Positions 61,815-64,000 of a stretch of 64,000 nt of DNA are shown here, piece after piece. Both the position numbers and the translations under genes were made by a program. The DNA comes from Virgibacillus_F necropolis_A (GTDB lineage Bacteria; Bacillota; Bacilli; Bacillales; Amphibacillaceae), in contig NZ_CP084992.1 of the NCBI RefSeq assembly GCF_044793635.1, forward strand, positions 2,976,001-3,040,000, in the 5' to 3' direction. Below the pieces are notes generated by a model. The model saw only the letters and a program-made list of their open reading frames with translations, was not told the origin of the DNA and did no database searches. Position 1 is the first letter of the stretch, and each line of letters begins with the position of its first letter.

Positions 61815-61827
61815 ATGGGGGAGTAAA

Positions 61828-62361
61828 ATGATGGAACGAGTACATCTATATTATGATGAAATGGATTCACCAGTTGGAACGCTTACGCTGTTAAGCAATG
61901 GGGAAAAACTTGTACGAATTGAATATGGTGGAATGGATAAAAGAAGTGATCAGATGAATAAGTGGATTGCTCGTTTTTTTGGGGATGTTACATTTGTTCA
62001 TTCTCCTAAAAATGTTGCGATAGCCAAAAAGGAGCTGCAGGCATATTTTGATGAACAGAACCAAGCCTTTACTGTAGAGTTTGAATTTCATGGAACTCCC
62101 TTTCAGCAAAAGGTTTGGCAAGCATTGTTCGAAACGATTTCATATGGTGATACAAAATCATATAAAGATATCGCTGTTGCAATTGGTAAGCCAAAAGCAG
62201 TACGAGCGGTTGGTGGAGCTGTTAATAAAAACCCATTTTCCATCATAGTGCCATGCCACCGAGTTATTGGGGCGAGCGGGTAAATGGTCGGTTACAATGG
62301 TGGTCTGGATAAAAAGGAGTTTTTATTAGCGCATGAAAAGGGAGTAGTTGAAACTTTTTAA
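61828..62361 (+). pseudogene. ogt: ogt, methylated-DNA--cysteine methyltransferase, interrupted by an in-frame stop
   Basis: The first 151 residues contain the full catalytic core, including FQQKVWQAL and the active-site IIVPCHRVIG with Cys143. Codon 152 is TAA (62281-62283); the same frame continues with MVGYNGGLDKKEFLLAHEK and ends at 62361, the usual Ogt end (GYxGGLxxKxxLLxLE). A single change (for example AAA to TAA) explains it. The missing C-terminal part normally folds against the core, so activity is doubtful. A sequencing error or stop readthrough remain possible. ATG 61828 with TGGGGGAG upstream, 13 bases after queG. Confidence 0.85.
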
Positions 62362-62378
62362 ATAATTTCACGTATAAT
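62348..62378 (+). promoter_or_regulatory. promoter of the DUF5316 gene
   Basis: TTGAAA (62348-62353), 19-base spacer, TATAAT (62373-62378), 38 bases before the ATG. The -35 lies in the end of the interrupted ogt. Confidence 0.6.
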
Positions 62379-62415
62379 AATTACTATAGAAAAATTATTT
62401 GAGGGAGCTAATCAA

Positions 62416-62703
62416 ATGAAAAAATCATTTGTTTACAGTTTCAGTTTTGCAGCAATCCTTTTTCTTGCAGGTTATTTTACCGAGTATACTCGTTTTATAG
62501 GATCGATCTCGCTTGGTATTGCTATTATTTTCTTAGTTATAGGAAGCTTGGTAAGTGGTGCGTTTGTTGATGGTGATCAAATGAGAGCAAATTTAGCTAC
62601 CGAATCCAAGGAAGATCGACAAATGAGACATCGCGTTTTGTTCAATTCAGGAATCGCTGCGGTTCCACTTTTTATCGCTGGGGGAATTCTTTTATCAATT
62701 TAA
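62416..62703 (+). CDS. DUF5316 family membrane protein
   Basis: 95 residues with three helices (about 4-24, 28-48, 72-93) and the conserved linker GAFVDGDQMRANLATESKEDRQMR typical of DUF5316. Function unknown. ATG with TTGAGGGAGC upstream. Confidence 0.82.
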   Translation: MKKSFVYSFSFAAILFLAGYFTEYTRFIGSISLGIAIIFLVIGSLVSGAFVDGDQMRANLATESKEDRQMRHRVLFNSGIAAVPLFIAGGILLSI

Positions 62704-62708
62704 TCAAG

Positions 62709-62746
62709 CCCTATCCCATAAACTAATATGGGGAGGGGTTTTTTTT
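62709..62746 (+). terminator. terminator-like hairpin overlapping the yhbB ribosome binding site
   Basis: CCC, a short bulge and TCCCAT pair with ATGGGGAGGGG (G-U included), followed by eight T residues. The 3' arm is the GGGGAGG ribosome binding site of yhbB, and the T-tract reaches the TTG start at 62745. Confidence 0.65.
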
Positions 62747-63590
62747 GGACAAATTGGTAGCGTATTGGGAGGATTTTTTTCAAACAGAACGTCATGAAGA
62801 TAATTGGTGGACAAGAAAAAAATTGCTTTGTGAAAAAAGAAATGTATCTATTGTGCGGATCCAAGGTGAGGGACACCTTTATCAGGAGTTACGTCACGGA
62901 AATAAACAGCAAATCGGTTATGTCCTGCATCTAAAAATGTTAATGAAGCAAGCGGATAACTTTTACTTAGAAGAACAATATATTCCATATCAGTTTCAAT
63001 TGGAGAACGGATCCATTAGAAATCATAAAGAAGTTAGGGTAGACTCAGAGCAAAATACAGCAAATGCTAAGGCTGAACTGGTTGAGCGGGACATGGATAA
63101 TAGTCGATTTAGTTATGACCGTCTTACTGCAGTAAAGTATGCAAACAGGTGGTGGAACAGCTACAATCCTGCCTATCGAAAATTTGATGTGGACTGCACC
63201 AATTATGTATCGCAGTGTTTACGTGCAGGGGGAGCACCTATGACAGGAGCGCCTAATCGTGGCAATGGATGGTGGTATAGTGCGTCAAGCTGGAGTTTTA
63301 GTTGGGCTGTGGCTCATTCCCTTAGATGGCATTTAAGTGGTTCGACCTCTGGGCTTAAAGGTAAAGAAATGGAAGCGGCAACTGATCTTATTCCAGGAGA
63401 TGTAATTTGCTATGACTTTGAAGGAGATGGCAAGTGGAATCATAACACGATTGTTGTGGCAATGGATGGAAACGGAGAACCGCTGGTAAATGCGCACACT
63501 TCTAACAGCAGGAATCGATATTGGTCTTACGAGGATTCTACTGCTTATACACCAAATATAGTATATAAGTTTTTCCGAATTGGTGAGTGA
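62745..63590 (+). CDS. yhbB: amidase-domain protein YhbB
   Basis: 281 residues; N-terminal ~100 are a family-specific helical/beta region, and the C-terminal half is the putative amidase domain (Amidase_6-like). The catalytic-type Cys is in FDVDCTNYVSQCLRAGG, and the WNHNTIVVAMDG stretch supplies a His. No signal peptide, so it may act inside the cell, in the spore or mother cell. TTG start at 62745 right after a terminator-like hairpin; the GGGGAGG site lies in its 3' arm. B. subtilis has yhbB beside yhbA (queG) and cspR (trmL), as here. Confidence 0.85.
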   Translation: MDKLVAYWEDFFQTERHEDNWWTRKKLLCEKRNVSIVRIQGEGHLYQELRHGNKQQIGYVLHLKMLMKQADNFYLEEQYIPYQFQLENGSIRNHKEVRVDSEQNTANAKAELVERDMDNSRFSYDRLTAVKYANRWWNSYNPAYRKFDVDCTNYVSQCLRAGGAPMTGAPNRGNGWWYSASSWSFSWAVAHSLRWHLSGSTSGLKGKEMEAATDLIPGDVICYDFEGDGKWNHNTIVVAMDGNGEPLVNAHTSNSRNRYWSYEDSTAYTPNIVYKFFRIGE

Positions 63591-63632
63591 TGGTATAATG
63601 ATGTGGTTATTAATTTAGAAGGAGAATGAATT

Positions 63633-64000
63633 GTGAGTTTACATGTCGTATTATTTCAACCAGAAATTCCTGCAAATACAGGTAATATAGCCAGGACCTG
63701 CTTGGCAACAAACACAACCCTGCACTTAATCCATCCGCTTGGTTTTTCAACAGAAGACAAAATGTTGAAACGAGCAGGTCTGGACTATTGGAAGCACGTT
63801 GATATTCGTGAATATGAATCGATTGATGAATTTTATGATACATATCCAAATGGTGATTATTTTTATATCGAAAATTTTGGAACCAAGCATTACACCGATT
63901 TTGATTACAGTAATGTTGATGAAGAATTGTTTTTCGTGTTTGGTCGGGAGTCTAATGGTATTCCAAAGCATTTATTAGAAGGAAAAGAGGATCAATGCTT
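63633..64000 (+). CDS. trmL: tRNA (cytidine/uridine-2'-O-)-methyltransferase TrmL, cut by the window end
   Basis: GTG at 63633 follows GAAGGAGAATG. The 122 visible residues are SPOUT-class TrmL: LHVVLFQPEIPANTGNIART with the NTGNIAR motif, then FFVFGRESNGIPKHLLEG, the SAM-binding knot region. It methylates the 2'-OH of base 34 in tRNA-Leu. The stop codon is beyond the window. An extended -10 (TGGTATAAT) at 63591-63599 lies in the end of yhbB. Confidence 0.95.
   Translation, partial: MSLHVVLFQPEIPANTGNIARTCLATNTTLHLIHPLGFSTEDKMLKRAGLDYWKHVDIREYESIDEFYDTYPNGDYFYIENFGTKHYTDFDYSNVDEELFFVFGRESNGIPKHLLEGKEDQC

Noticed and set aside
62284..62361. Separate small gene starting at the ATG after the ogt stop
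   Set aside because: Its sequence is the Ogt C-terminus in the same frame; it has no ribosome binding site of its own.

Overview
The window is a low-GC Firmicutes chromosome segment. Its proteins closely resemble Bacillus subtilis YfmJ, MmgE, MmgF (YqiQ), IspA, YvbH, QueG (YhbA), YhbB and TrmL. Spore-specific SspP, purine-rich AGGAGG ribosome binding sites, common TTG/GTG starts, a T-box leader and CcpA-type cre sites all fit a spore-forming Bacillaceae. PutP, many GNATs and the dispersed intergenic repeats suggest the halotolerant Oceanobacillus/Virgibacillus/Lentibacillus side, but this is inference. No transposase, prophage or CRISPR array is visible.

Layout. Bases 1-9400 carry small stress and membrane genes, a PutP proline symporter behind a cre-like site and a long split inverted repeat, a second sliding clamp (DnaN paralogue), GNAT and VOC enzymes, and two inverted copies of a GC-rich repeat. 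Bases 9500-12600 hold methyltransferases and an MFS exporter controlled by a T-box leader whose specifier I read as CAA (Gln). Bases 12800-23700 contain YfmJ and then a catabolic island: a CitA/DcuS-type two-component system, a TctCBA tripartite tricarboxylate transporter preceded by a cre-like site, a second anion permease, MmgE and PrpB/MmgF. No 2-methylcitrate synthase is present, so the island looks built to import and degrade an external tricarboxylate such as 2-methylcitrate.

Bases 23800-44000 are mixed housekeeping and accessory genes: two LmrB-like DHA2 exporters, RDD and DUF4349 membrane proteins, IspA, ProC, an acyl-CoA synthetase, a probable orphan sRNA, SspP, a deoxyinosine/uracil glycosylase, a PhoD-like phosphatase and a frameshifted oxidoreductase. 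At 44.2 kb the minus strand encodes a 31-residue Hol_Tox-like peptide with its own promoter and terminators, a candidate type I toxin. Bases 45700-53100 form a B. subtilis LnrJK-LMN-like locus (kinase, regulator, three-gene ABC exporter) with a SIMPL protein and a membrane-anchored PstS-like protein inserted. Bases 53200-64000 hold DinB, hydrolases, D-amino acid transaminase, tRNA-Gly(UCC), an ABC-class ATPase and a queG-ogt-DUF5316-yhbB-trmL run in which ogt has an in-frame stop; trmL is cut by the window edge.

Three intergenic repeat families recur (12.6/16.4/49.6 kb; 26.2/39.8/54.8 kb; 5.6/5.9 kb). One repeat-like segment sits inside the tct operon.
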